DNA of 64,000 nt from Cordia subcordata. Taxonomy: Eukaryota; Streptophyta; Magnoliopsida; Boraginales; Cordiaceae. This document shows, one piece after another, positions 46,299 through 59,261 of this stretch. Position numbers and translations under genes: made by a program. A model generated the notes under the pieces. It searched no databases. It was not told the DNA's origin and saw only the letters and a program-made list of their open reading frames with translations. Every line of letters begins with the position of its first letter. Positions within the stretch are counted from its first letter, which is position 1. The stretch lies in the NCBI GenBank assembly GCA_028554755.1, contig JAPTOF010000001.1, positions 40,133,501-40,197,500 of the forward strand, written 5' to 3'.

Positions 46299-49200
46299 TG
46301 ATGCCCATTGATCATGAAATTCTTTGCACTCAGCACAATAAAGCCAGGGATCTTGACCATTAGCAATTCTTTTCCTTAAAACACTACAAACGTGTAATTT
46401 TTTACATTATAAAAAATAAAAAAATAAATGGAAAGGAATAAACATTAACCCATTTTGGATCAAGTAAAAGAAAAGAAAAACCATTTAAACCCCCAAAATA
46501 ATTGAGCTAAAGAAGATTTCGAAGTCTAATTAAAATATTGCCATCATATTGATATCCACATGCACTCGTTTCAGTACTCATGTACAGACATGCAAATTTC
46601 ACTATTTTCCCTTTCATAAATTAATTTCAGGACTTCATTAAATGTTGTGTGCTTTGAAATGGTAGCTGAAGCTTGGTTTGCAAACTTTGGGTTGTTCGGC
46701 AAACTTTGTGTGTGGTAAGATTTAAGGATGGGTTTGACCACTAAAAGAGAAAAGAAAACAATTTAAGAATGGAACCAGAGAATGGGAGAATTACTAAATA
46801 GATTGTGTTGTTCTTTATGTAAAAACTGTAGCATATACGTTGCTAAAATAAATACAGAATTCTATTGTGGTCTTCAAATATATATCACTCATATCCCCTA
46901 AAGTAGAGATCCGTGTCTATTTTCAGATTACAGAAGGTAAAGTACATTTTTGGTAAACCAAGGGTGCTATTTATCCCCTTTTTTTTTTCCAAATCCCTTA
47001 ATAAAATTAAAGCAAATCTTACTTTTAATTATGTTGGATCAAAATAAAGGTTAGATTTATATATCTAGCATCGTATTATAGTAATTCTATTTGACTTGGT
47101 AATAGATTAGCTAGGAGTTTAAATTGAATGCGCCAATATTTTGTCATTGAAATTAAGAATACAATGGGTGTTTGAATATGATTTTTGTCTAATTAGTGAT
47201 ACTACAAATAAAATACTTAATTGACCACTTATAAAGCAATCCTTATACCATATAATAACCCCCAAGCATGTGGATCACAGTATTTTAAATCGTATTTCAC
47301 AAAACTAACAATAAATGTTCACAAGTTCTATATTCTATATTTACAAATGTTATGTAATTTATTTACCAGTGAATGTCTGCAAGTGTTACACAGAATATTC
47401 AAAACTATTTTATTATATATTCACACAATTAAACGAAGTTTATAAGTTTTTGCTATATATTCATGCATTAAACTTTAAGTTCCTATATATTTACAAATCT
47501 TAAATTGTTTGTTCGAAAGTTTTATATTGTATTTCACAAGTTACAACTCTATGTACAAACAAGATCAAAATAGTCTGCCCCTGAAAAAGCTACCAGCAAT
47601 GTGAGTTCAATATGAGAATCTTTAGATACCCCACAAATGAAGGAACCTTTGGAAATCTGGTTTAACTTTTTAAGTCTTGCGGCATTAATTAAGCCATCCC
47701 CAAGAAATTCTACAGCCAAATTGATGCCAAAGCTGTGGAAGTTTTCACTTTTAATCCCGGCAACTCATCTCATCTTCATAACATCAAAAAGGTTAAATAC
47801 TTGAAAAGGGCCTAAATGTGTCCAACCGACCAAAGCTTAATGATGTGAATGCAAGTTTATACATTAGCAATAAAATATGAAACAAAAATATGTTCACGCG
47901 TCTTGTTCGAATGCAGAGAACAGGCTGGATTAAACAATCTTCTAAGTGTTTCTATTTTTTTTAAGGTATATATATAAGTGTCAAGTTATTTTATATAGAC
48001 GGATATTTAAAGATAAATTTTTTACTGTTCTTATCTGAATAAGTGCGACCATGACTGTCATTTAAATTCATCATATATATATTTTTCTTTTTTTCTTTTG
48101 GGTCAAAAAATTCATCATTTGTGTAGACTAGAGAGGCTTTCTGTACTATCGAATGGTCATGGGTTTTTTTTAGATTAGTTGTGTCAAATTTTCCCTTCAG
48201 CAACCTATACACTAAGTTCAACCAACAATGGAACAAAATGCTCCTGTTACTTTCTTCCGTTGTTTTCGAAAAACAAACCTACAAACGACGTTAGATGTTC
48301 TACTAGGAGCCCGCTTAATTATTGATTGTCGCATCCTTGAAGGGTAGGTCCTTCCATTTATTTATTTCTTTGTGACGATAACTTTCTTTCATAAATTCTT
48401 TAATTTATATAAAGACAGTATTTTTCAAATATATAATTCCATCCAGACAAATACGATCTAAGTTAGTGATTTATAAAATTACTAAGAGTGACCTTCAAAT
48501 TCTTAACTAATTCAAATATCATATGTGAATAAGTCACCTCATATGCTCTATAATTACATTAACTATTATCTTTGGTTCCCTGCTCACCATAAAGTATTTC
48601 AACTCGATAAAACTCATGCATGTCTTGCTGCGTGGTTTCTTTGGGAAGCCTAGCTTGTATAATACACACAATTAGTATGCAAATAAATTCACAATTCTCG
48701 CATGCAGTTCAATTCACTACTTTGTTTCTTGTTTCTGGATGAATCAATTACAATACCTTGTTTCTGAAAAACCACAATGTTAGTAGATGCAAAATATTTG
48801 TTTCAAATTAAGCTCTTTAAACATCCTTAGAATCATAGCTAATAAGTTAATATATTTTTTTCTTATTGTCCCTCAGTGTCTCTACTAGTTTGCGGGAGTA
48901 CAGTGCTTGTGAGGCCAACTGGGCAAGTCCGTAGCTAGCAGGCCCGATGTGCCTCTCAACCTTAATTGATCCGTGACTATATATCTTGCACCTTGACTTG
49001 GACATTATGAATTACATCTGGCCATTCAAGTGAAAATGAAAGCACTTAATAGCTCCATTATAGTAACTCACTTATAAGTCATGCACGCATTAAAAGCTTT
49101 TAGAAGCTTATATAGGCAAATTATAATTTTGCTGGACAAAAGAAACCGCATTTGAGGACAAAAGAAAGTAAATTGATGTACAATCACATATAATCCACAT

Positions 49201-49642
49201 GAAAGCCTCATATGATGAAAGTGCCAAAATTTTAATTAAAAAAATTTAAAGGCAAAAAGCGCAAAAAAAAAAAATCTATTTCTTTAGCTGCACATTTTCT
49301 ATTGGCATTAACATAATCTTTCTTTTTTATCTTTCCTATGAATATATTAGTAGTTGTAATGTTGCTTCCAAGATATAGTTCACATTACTTCATTGTAATT
49401 ATTTTATCACTTTATTATTATGAATCTCATTTATAATTATAGAGGTTTCTCGTGATTTTGGCTACACGTCACATTTGTGAGAGAGTATTACTTAAGTTGG
49501 AAGAAGAAAAGCCCACCCACACAATAAAGCGATAAGAAACAAATAAAATTAAGGGTGCAAGGGGAGGGGGGGGGGAAGGGAATATACAAAGTGAATAATA
49601 GATGGAAAAGAAAAAGACGAGCATATGTATAGATATAGATTC
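46299..49642. other. AT-rich intergenic DNA
   Basis: 3.3 kb without a recognised gene. A less AT-rich patch near 48880-48960 has no coding signal. A G-rich run occurs near 49560-49580. Confidence 0.45.
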
Positions 49643-49647
49643 CATGT

Positions 49648-50031
49648 TGTTGGGGAAAAACATGCAAACACAAAAAATACGAGAAGAAAATAGACATAGG
49701 AGAATTACGTGGTTCGGCTTTGAAGCCTATGTCCACAGGCAACAGAGAATATTTCTATTATTGATCTCGAATATTACAAGGCTTACTCTGGTTTCTCTCA
49801 CACCCTTACACCCCCCATGGGTATGGCCCTCAGGCACCTAATACAATGTTCTAGCCCCTATTTATAGTATAAAAGTATCCTAATCCGTATTCTACAAGGA
49901 TAAAGAAACAGTATACTACTAGGAAAAGGTCACATATTAATTATGGATTGTTATGGTAAAAGCAAACAAGGTAAATGCTAACAAGGAAATTTGTTATTCT
50001 TGTTGCCAAAGAATTCGGGCCACATTCAACA
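49648..50031 (-). repeat. 3' LTR of the CATGT Copia element
   Basis: 384 bp, with TATAAATAGG near 49857-49866 and the hairpin GTGGTTCGGC..GCC..CCAC at about 49711-49737. Confidence 0.9.
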
Positions 50032-50101
50032 AATCTTCATCTTGGCACATATTCGCTCCAATCAACACACCATCATCCCTGCTGCCAACTGCCCTTAAGG
50101 C

Positions 50102-51175
50102 TCAATGCTCCACAACGCAAATAGCAACCAAGTCCAAACAATGCTTGAACTTACTGACTGGAACCACATTGGTCATCATATCTGCTAGATTCTCATGGGT
50201 AGAAATCTTCTGCACCAATATGATTCCTTGTGATCTAACATCTCTGATAAAGTGACATCTGATATCAATGCGTTTAATCCTCTCATGATACATCTGATTC
50301 TTCGTCATATGGATTGCACTTTGGCTATCACAAAAGACTGTACTTGTATCTTGCTGCAGTCCAAGATCACGAACCAAGCCTTGTAACCATATGGCCTCTT
50401 TCACAGCTTCTGCAATTACCATGTACTCCACCTCAGTAGTCGACAATGCCATGGTAGACTGTAATGTCGCTTTCCAACTGATAGCACATCCAGAGAGAGT
50501 AAACACGCAACCCATCAGAGATCTTCTCTTATCAAGGTCACCCGCAAAGTCTGAATCACAATAACCCACCAACCTCGCACAATCTCCAGTCATCTTATTA
50601 AATAGCAAACTTACATTCGTAATGCCACGCAAATATTTCATTATCCATTTCACCACTTCCCAGTGTGCTTTCCTAGGTGATGCCATATACCTACTCACAA
50701 CATTAACTGCATGTAAAATGTCAGGACGAGTGCAGACCATAGCATACATCAAGCTACCAACAGCACTCGAGTATGGAACATGAGACATATGCTCCACCTC
50801 CTCCTCAGTTTTAGATGACAAATCTGCAGACAAATTGAAATGACAGCAAGCAGCACACTCACAAACTTTGCTTTAAGCATCCCGAAACGCTCTAGCACCT
50901 TCTCAATATAACTCTGCTGAGACAAGACCAGCTTCCTAGCGTTTCTATCTCTGTGAATCTCCATGCCAAGAATCTTCTTTGCTGCTCCAAGATCCTTCAT
51001 CTCAAACTCATCATCCAGCTACTTTTTTTAATTCATCGATAGCAGACATGCTTCTAGCAGCAATAAGCATATCATCGACATACAACAACAAGTACACAAA
51101 CGAACCATCTGGAAGCTTCTTGAGATACACACAACTGTCATAGGCACTCCTTGTGTATCCAACACCTACCATGAA
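50102..51175 (-). pseudogene. RT C-terminal part and RNase H of the CATGT element
   Basis: RT begins abruptly near 51165 and contains the YVDD catalytic motif (51071-51082). KDLGAAKKILGMEIHRD follows. RNase H shows GYCDSDFAGD, ALSTTEVEY and FCDSQSAIHM. There are frame changes near 51020 and 50820-50760. The upstream fingers/palm part of RT is absent. Confidence 0.85.
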
Positions 51176-51212
51176 TGTGTACTTCTGTCATATCATCGGC
51201 AATGCTGTACTT

Positions 51213-52660
51213 CTATTGTTCAAGCACATTTTGATCATGCACCTCAGTTGGTTGAGTCGGCTGAATTTGACTGCTACTATTGCTAGATGGAACATTTGAA
51301 ACATCAGCAAATACCCCCACCTGCTCTTTGACACCGTGGTATAAACCGACTACCGCTTTCTCCTTTTCTCGGTCTAATGAAGCAGACTCATTGAATATCA
51401 CATCCCTGCTGATGAGGAAACCTGGAGACTTTGGATCTGTGCACCACAACCTGTAACCTTTCCTCTCAGACGCATAGCCTAGAAATATGCATTTCTTTGC
51501 CCTCAGCTCCAACTTACCATCCTTCACGTGAGCGTATGTAGGGCAACCGATCACCCTCAATCGAGAGTAATCAGCAGGCTTACCAGACCATAACTCAAAA
51601 GGAGTTTTCAATTCAATAACTTTAGATGAAGACCTATTCACCAAGTAGCATGCTATATTAACAGCTTCAGCCCAAAAGTCTTGACTCAAGCCAGAATGAG
51701 AAAGCATACAACGAGCTCTCTACACCAGAGTTCTATTCATGCGTTTTGCAACTCCATTCTTTTGTGGTGCCCTTACACATGTGTGGTGTCTCACAATGCC
51801 ATGTTTCCTGTAGAACTCATCAAACTCTTTATTGTAGTATTCCAACCCATTGTCAGTCCTAAGACGCTTGATCTATTTCCCAGTCTGCTTCTCAATCAAC
51901 GTCTTCCACTCGACAAATGTTGGAAACGCCTTATCTTTAGTTTTCAAGAAATATACCCACACCATCCGAGAGTATGCATCAATGAAAATGATGTAATACC
52001 TGGCACCTTTCTTGGAAGGAACTTTATTAGGACCCCAAAGATCAGAATGAATATAATCAAGTGTACCTTTGGTGTTCTCCTGCCCTTTGCTGAACTTTAC
52101 CCTAGTTTGCTTTCTAAAGACACAATGCTCGCAGAATTCAAGCTTTCCAATTCTTTGTCCACAAAGCAAATCTCTCTTGCTCAGCTCGGTCAATCCCCTC
52201 TCGCTCATATGGCCCAACCTTTTGTGCCATAACTGCGTAGTGTTATTATCACTCTCCTCGGATGTAACAGCTGCAACACCTATAACTGTACTACCTTGAA
52301 AGACATATAGGCCACTAGTTAAGTTCCCTTTCAAGAGCACAATTGCACCTTTGGTCACCTTTAAGACACCATTCTCACTTCTAAATTTGTATCCATGAAA
52401 ATCCAAACGCCCAAGAGAAATCAAGTTTTTCTTCAGCTCCGGTACATGCTAATACTTCAGAGATCTTGTAATACCATCAAACATCTTAATATTTACGATG
52501 TCCATTCCCTCCACCTTCAACGAAAGATCATTGCCTAGAAAGACTTTCCCTTCTCTTTTGGAATAAGAAGAGAACAAGTCACGCCTAGGACACATATGGA
52601 ACGTTGCACCAGTATCAAGAATCCATTGATTATGCCACTGTGATGCACTCACAGTCAAAA
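51213..52660 (-). pseudogene. Protease and integrase of the CATGT element
   Basis: Protease WILDTGATFHMCP lies near 52580-52620. The zinc-binding HKRLGHMSERG ... CEHC region precedes the integrase core with HSDLWGP and RTDNGLEY, then FWAEAVNIACYLVNR and the GKPADYSRLRVIGC block. Stops occur around 52447, 51870 and 51720. The final codons near 51215 run into the deletion junction. Confidence 0.85.
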
Positions 52661-52689
52661 CTTCCCACTACTACTTGAGTTATCTCCAT

Positions 52690-53462
52690 CACTGTCAGCA
52701 TTTTCTATCACATTAGCTGAATTCTCCACCTTTTTTCTTTCCCTTTTTCAGTTTTGGACATTCTTTCTTAATGTGACCCTTTTCACCACACTCAAAATAG
52801 CGTAGCTTTCTTGCTCTTGATTTTGACATTGACTTGCTTTTCTTTCTACCCGAAGATCCCCCTCTATTCTCCGATCACCCTCTACTCACTAAACCTTCCC
52901 CATGAACTTCTTCCTTATGTCCTGGAAGATGTGTTTGAAGATCCTTCGATTTTAACGAAGCAATCACATCTTCAAAGGTAATTTTATCCCTCCTGTACAA
53001 CATAGTGTCCACAAAGTTCATGTATGAAGGCGATAAGGAGCATAATACGATCATAGCTTGGTCTTCGTCATCAATTTTAACACCCACATCCTTCAAAGCA
53101 ATAAAACAAGAGGTAAAATCATCAAGGTGTTGCTTTAGTGACGTACCTTATTTCATTCTAAGATAATACAATCGCTTCTTCAAGTAGAGGCGATTGGTGA
53201 GAGATTTAGATGCATACAATTCCACCAAAGTATTCCAAGCCTCAACTGCTGTCGTCTTCTCAGCAATCTCCAGCAATACTTTAAAGGCTTTCGCTTCGAG
53301 TTCTTCTCTCGCTGCTGGTTCCGTCTTTTCCAGGATCACTTCTTCAATGACTTTCCAAAGTTCTTGCATTGTCATAAATGCCTTGAATCTGATCCTTCAA
53401 AGACTGAAACTCATTCTCCCGTCAAACTTCTCGATTTCAAACTTTCCACCTGTGGAAGACAT
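52690..53462 (-). pseudogene. Gag of the CATGT Copia element, broken
   Basis: The ATG at 53462 is followed by GKFEIEKFDG. A stop at about 53398, one near 53146 and another near 52873 interrupt the frame. A basic region and a zinc knuckle YFECGEKGHIKKEC (near 52760-52800) follow; its first Cys is Tyr. The gag is UBN2-type, close to the Tork/Tnt1 group. Confidence 0.8.
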
Positions 53463-54331
53463 CTTCGTTTGCACAAAACTCACACTTTGGGATGGAATTT
53501 GGCTCAATGGATAGCAAAAACGGATTCAGCACGTCGAGAAACCTTAGGATCACCCCTGGTCAACTTTGGTCAACACCGGTCAAAGTCAAACCTGTTGGTC
53601 AAAGTCAACACCGTCCCTAAACTCGTACTTCATAGTAGAATCTGGAAAACAGAGCCTAAAAATGGACTCAGCACATCGTAAAACATGGGGTAAGGCTTTG
53701 GTCAAATGTGGTCAACCCTCGGTTAATGGTCAACGGTCAAAGTCAACCTCGGTCAAACCCTGGTCAACTGGTCAACGCGGTCAAACTAGCTAGAATTTTT
53801 TTTTTTCTCTGGACTCAACAACAAGGCCCAAAGGAAATAAATATTTTTTTCTTTGGTCTTAAAATAAAAGCCCAACCCAAAATATTTTCCTTTTACCTTT
53901 TGATTCAACTAAGCCCAAACAAAAAATAATTTCAAAGCCCAAGACCCAAGACCCAAAAGACCTAACAAAATCTAGACAAGGCCTCTACCCAGGACCGATC
54001 CAAAAAGCCTAGACCCAAAGCCCACTAACCCTAAACCTGCTTTACAAACTTGAACCAATTCCCAAAAAAAAAAAATACCTAAATACCCAAAACCAACCTC
54101 AAGAGCACGCGAACTCTATCTTCTTCGCTTGTTCTTCAAACCCAAATACGAACCACGACCCATCGATGCAAGCTTCCACTCCAGCCACCAACGCTCAACG
54201 TAGACAGCACTGGAGCACTCCTTGCCGAGCAAAGACCTTTGTTGGTTAGGCACCGTTTGGTTTGAGAAATTTTGGTTTCACAATGAGTTTTGATTTTTCC
54301 TTTTTCCCTCAAGCAGCGGATTAATACCTAA

Positions 54332-54343
54332 GCTCTGATACCA
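54332..54343 (-). other. Primer-binding site of the CATGT element
   Basis: TGGTATCAGAGC on the minus strand, three bases inside the 5' LTR. Confidence 0.93.
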
Positions 54344-54346
54344 GTT

Positions 54347-54735
54347 TGTTGGGGAAAAATATGCAAACACGAAGAATACGAGAAGAAAATGGACACAAGA
54401 CAATTACGTGGTTCGGCTTTGAAGCCTATGTCCACGGGCAACAGAGAATATTTCTATTATTGATCTCGAATATTACAAGGCTTACTCTGGTTTCTCTCAT
54501 ACCCTTACACCCCCCCCCCCATGGGCATGGCCCTCAGGCACCTAATACAATGTCTTAGCCCCTATTTATAGTACAAAAGTATCCTAATCCGTATTTTACA
54601 AAGATAAAGAAACAGTATACTACTAGGAAAAGGTCACATATTAATTATGTATTGTTATGGTAGAAGCAAACAAGGTAAATGCTAACAAGGAAATTTGCTA
54701 TTCTTGTTGCCAAAAAATTCGGGCCACATTCAACA
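54347..54735 (-). repeat. 5' LTR of the CATGT Copia element
   Basis: 389 bp, with the same TATA box (about 54561-54570) and hairpin as its partner. A longer C run near 54511-54519 explains much of the length difference. Confidence 0.9.
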
Positions 54736-54740
54736 CATGT

Positions 54741-55682
54741 CAGTGGGGATGGAGAATTTTTTGCATTTCACACAGTACGTAGCATATTCTCACATGTTCT
54801 CTGGAAACCCTTTCCAGCCTAAAACTAAATTCTTGCTAAGATAACAAATTTCAAAAGATATAGATATTTGATATGTGAACAAGCACTTCAAGATTTAAAA
54901 ATTTTAGAAAGAGAATATCTGTATTTATCAGCATTTTTTTTTCAGATGTGTACATTAAAAGCTCAACACTAGGGTGTAAGGTTAATTCAGAGCTACCACC
55001 AAATTCAATCCTTTTTCAAAACCTAACAACAATTATATGCTATCTATTATTCCAGTAGCAAGTTCTTTACCTTCACTTCCATGGGAATTGGGAGTGCTCT
55101 ATGATGGAATTGCTTCGGATCAATGGCCAAAAAAAGCGACTTTTCTGTAAGGCACTTTGAGGTTCTCCGAATAACCACTTTAGTAGTAGCCCTAATCACC
55201 ACAAAACAAAAATAAGCAATCAGAGATAGCAAGTGACAGTGACATGTTAAAACATTCTATTATTATTCCAGTTGCAAGTTCTTTACCTTCAATTCCATGA
55301 GTAGTAAATTGCTCGCAACTATGCATAGAAATGTTACTAGGAAGCATTAAAGGGAAACTCAGACTGGTACACAAGGATTTCATGAACACCATCGGAGACA
55401 AGAACTCATCACCCTTACGTACAGCTTGGTGCCACAATGTAAGTGTAGCACACCGTGATGATCTTGAAGGAACAAAACCAGGTACACAAGCTTGTCGTTG
55501 AGCGAAACATTGCACCATGCTCATGATCATAAAGCACGCCGCACCCATCTCGTACTTCAAGGGACACTACATGTTTAGAGATCTCAAAAATCTCTAAGAA
55601 GAAGAAAAATATATATGAAACACTAAAGTTATGCAAGATTCTATGCCCCAAAAAACATATTGTGTGTCTCAAACCACTGAGG
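54741..55682 (-). other. Region with gene-like minus-strand frames, unidentified
   Basis: Minus-strand frames at 55192-55560 (ATLTLWHQAVRKGDEFLSP...) and 55047-55232 (RATTKVVIRRTSKCLTEKSL...) have protein-like composition and lie downstream of the split exon at 55683-55769. They may be further exons or remnants of the same gene, but splice sites could not be fixed and I do not recognise the family. Confidence 0.3.
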
Positions 55683-55769
55683 TACGTATCTATGTTTTGT
55701 CTCTCAGGTGATAGTGAACCTGCTTTCCCTTGAGAGCTTCTGGTTTTTGGATGCCAAAACCCATCAGGC
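55683..55769 (-). pseudogene. 3' part of a host coding exon split by a Copia insertion
   Basis: Joined across the insertion with one CAGGC copy removed, the minus strand keeps one open frame of about 45 codons. Upstream (60673-60728) it reads WDVAVIVEFLVYSWLDSMP; downstream it reads DGFWHPKTRSSQGKAG and SLSPERQNIDT, ending at a good donor AC|GTACCT near 55687. The composition is protein-like and very unlike the AT-rich surroundings. The protein family is not recognised. The gene is probably dead or truncated in this haplotype, unless the element is spliced out. Confidence 0.5.
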
Positions 55770-56173
55770 TGTTGGAAACTATTTTGGATTTACAAATACT
55801 TAGACAAATTTGAAAGCACAAAGAAGAATAAAATTACCACTAAATATGATATGTATTGAATATAAAATTCTCAAAGTATATAGGCTGCTGCCTTTACAAT
55901 AGAAGCCACTTTTCTCTCAATATTTTATTCTTTCCACTCATTCTTTTTCCTTTTCTCTCTTTCTTTTCAAAACACTTTGTAAAGCACTCCTATTTATACT
56001 AGTACTAGCCGACTCCATGCATTTAATGAATATCTAGGAAAACTAAACACATTTAACTAAGTTCATGGCTATCAAAGATGTATCATGTATGTACATGAAT
56101 CTCCCTTTGCTAAGTTCTATGAACCAATCATTATTCCTTGTATCTAATTAATTTTGATTTGCATTCTCCAACA
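55770..56173 (-). repeat. 3' LTR of the CAGGC Copia element
   Basis: 404 bp, TATA box TATAAATAG at 55989-55997 on the minus strand. Confidence 0.93.
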
Positions 56174-56231
56174 CCCCCCTTCAAACCAAAATCATCCTCA
56201 TGCCAAGTAAAGATTTTAACTTCTTGAATGC

Positions 56232-59200
56232 ATTAGCTGGTAGTGCCTTCGTGAAAACATTTGTCACTTGATCTGAAGTGTTGCAATACTCTAAAGAAAT
56301 TATATTCATCTTGACATGCTCTCACAAGAAATGATACCTGAGATCAATATGTTTGCTCCTTCCATGTTGCACTGGATTCTTTGACAGCTCATTTGCAGAT
56401 TTGTTATCAACATATATGACAGTTGAATCTTCTTGTGGATGATTAAGTTCCTTCAACAAATTCTTTAGCCAAATTGCTTCACAAACTGCTGAAGATATTG
56501 CAATATACTCAGCTTCACATGATGATAAGGCTACTACGCTTTGTTTCTTTGATGTCCAACTGAAAGCTACTGATCCCCGAAAGAATACATAACCAGTTGT
56601 ATTTTTCCTTTCATCTTGGTCACCTCCCCAATCACTATCAGAATACCCATACAATGAAGCATCATCCTTATTGGAGTATAAAAGGCCAAAATTTATGGTA
56701 CCCTTAATATATCCCAAAATCCTTTTTACAGCAAACCAATGAGACTCTTTAGGTGATTCCATATACCAACTTAAAAGACTAACACCATATACAATATCCG
56801 GCCTAGTGATTGTGAGGTAACGCAAACTTCCAATCAAGCTCTTGAAAAGGATGGGATTAACAGATTTTCCTTCTCCATTTTTTGTCATTCTTAAACCAGG
56901 AGCAACAGGAATTTCCATTGGATTGCAATTCTCTATCCTAAATTTTTCAAGTAGCTCAGCGGCATACCTTTTTTGTGATATGAAAATGCCATCATCTTGT
57001 TGATGCACTTCAATGCCAAGAAAAAAGGACATAAGCCCAGCATCTGTCATTTCGAATTCTTTGAACATTGCTTGTTTGAATTCATCAAATATTTTTTGGC
57101 TGTTCCTTGTAAAAAGTAAATCATCCACATAAAGACAAGCTATAAGCATTTCACCTTGCTTATTTTTCTTTGTGTAAACTGCATGCTCTAAAGGACATTT
57201 GATGAAGCCATTCTCTTGAAAATATTTATCAATTCGAGAATTCCATGCTCGGGGGGCTTGTTTTAGTCTGTACAAAGCCTTCTTCAAATGATACACCTTG
57301 TCCTCTGGTCCTTTGTCTACACAGCCTTCAGGTTGATCAACATAGACTTCTTCCTCAAGTATTCCATTCAGAAAGGCTGATTTAACATCTAAATGGAATA
57401 TCTTCCAACTATGATGTGCTGGAAGAGATATCAACATTCTCACCATGTCAAGTCGAGCAACTGGAGAAAAAACTTCTTCGTAGTCAATCCCATATTTTTG
57501 CTTGTAACCTTTTGCGCCAAGCCTTGCCTTGTAACGGTCAATCTTTCCATTTGCTGTCCTCTTAATTCTATACACCCATTTGACACCAATAGAATGTTGT
57601 CCTTCAGGAAGTGAAATTAGCTCCCATGTGTCATTCTTTTCAATGGAACGCATTTCTTCCACCATTGCTTTCTTCCAACAATCCTCTTTGACAGCTTCTT
57701 TAAAGGACAACGACTCATGATCAGCATAGCAACATAGCAAATCTACCTCTTCAGTTTCTTCATAGATATCTCTTAGACTGTGACTCTTGATTGGTGGAGA
57801 TGAAGAACTCCCAGGGCTTGAAATTGGTGAGCTTTGATTTTGAGAAGTTCTAGCACGATGACGAGTCATCACTATTTGTTCTGGAATTTCTTGCCTTGTC
57901 ATTTCCTCTTCTTCAATTTCAAGTTGATTTTCTTCACTTGAACCTTCTCCGTCCATTCTTCATGTTTCATTTTCACAAAAAACAACGTCTCTATTTACCA
58001 CTATTTTATTAGTTAGTGGATTGTAGAGCTTGTAAGCTTTTGACTCCTCACTGTAACCAACAAAAATACATTTCTCACCTCTATTATCCAGCTTTTTTCT
58101 TTTTGCCTCTGGTACATGTGCATAGGCTACACAACCAAAGACCCGAAGATGGCCAATTGTTGGTTTATGGCCACTCCAGTCTTCCTACAGTGTCATATTT
58201 TTCATACTTTTGGTTGGACATCTATTCAACAAATAAGTTGTATATGCCACTGCTTCAGCCTAGAAATTTTTCGATAAATTTTTCTCCTTCACCATAGTCC
58301 TTGTCATGTCAAGAATTGTGCAATTTTTTCTCTCAGCAATACCATTTTGTTGTGGGGCATATGAAGCTGTAAATTGTTGCTTGATACCTTGTTTTCTGCA
58401 AAAGTCTTGAAAATCTTTTTAGGTGTATTCACCACCTCTGTCAGATCTGAGAATTTTAATTTTGCAACCACTCTCTGTTTCAACGGATGCCTTGAAATTT
58501 TTAAAAATATCAAAAGCAGTTGATTTTTCCTTCAAAAAATAAACCCATAGCTTTCTGCTAAAATCATCAATGAACGAAATAAAATATTTGTTACCGCTGA
58601 GAGATGATGTCTCAAAAGGTCCACAAATATCTGTGTGCACCAGGTGTAAAGGTGTATAAGCCCTCTAGGATTTTCCACTTTGAAAACTATTTCTTTGCTG
58701 CTTACCAAGGGTGCACGCTTCACATACATATTCTGGCTTTTCAATTGATGGTAACCCATGGACCATGTTTGAATTGGACAAAAGCTTCAGACCGTTAAAG
58801 TTCAAGTGTCCAAAACGAAGATGCCATTTCCATGATTCATTATTAATCAATCCTTGAAGGCACTTCTCAGAACTCGTACTAAGATGCAGCGAAAATATAC
58901 GGTTGCTTGACATTTGAACTTTTGTGATAAGTCTTCCATGTGCATCTCTTAAGAACAAAGAAAGATTATCCATGTATATTACATACCCTTTTTCAAGTAG
59001 TTGCCCAACACTTAAAATATTGCTTTTCATGTTGGGTACATAATACACATTAGAGATAAATTGTGCAACACCATTCTTTTGATAAAATTTAATTTTACCT
59101 TTGCCTTTCACTGCTAATTTGGATGAATCTCCCAGGCTCACATTGCCATCCACATTTTCTTCAAGTTCCTCAAAAAGTTCTTTTTTCCCACACATATGAT

Positions 59201-59260
59201 TGCTTGCTCCCGAGTCAAGATACCAAACATCAATTTGATGTCTAGACTCTTCATGTACCA
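56232..59260 (-). pseudogene. Pol of the CAGGC Copia element
   Basis: Protease WYLDSGASNHMCG lies near 59190-59230. The GAG-pre-integrase WHLRFGHLNF and CEACTLGKQ segments precede the integrase core with HTDICGPF and RSDRGGEY. The longest unbroken part (56322-57956) holds RT with YVDD at 57120-57131 and RNase H with [16 protein letters not shown] and YVDNKSA. In-frame stops interrupt it at several places (about 58662, 58418, 58260, 58185, 57957, 56319). It would be the replication polyprotein of a cytoplasmic particle; the stops make it non-functional without readthrough. Confidence 0.9.
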
Positions 59261-59261
59261 A

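Larger units (their letters stand above)
49648..54735 (-). mobile_element. Copia element, Tork/Tnt1-like, with central pol deletion, TSD CATGT
   Basis: LTRs 49648-50031 and 54347-54735 (minus strand TGTTGAATG...CCCCAACA) are flanked by CATGT on both sides (49643-49647 and 54736-54740). The primer site TGGTATCAGAGC is at 54332-54343. Internal order on the minus strand is gag, protease, integrase, part of RT, RNase H. The N-terminal half of RT is missing and stops interrupt all parts, so it is inactive. Confidence 0.9.
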
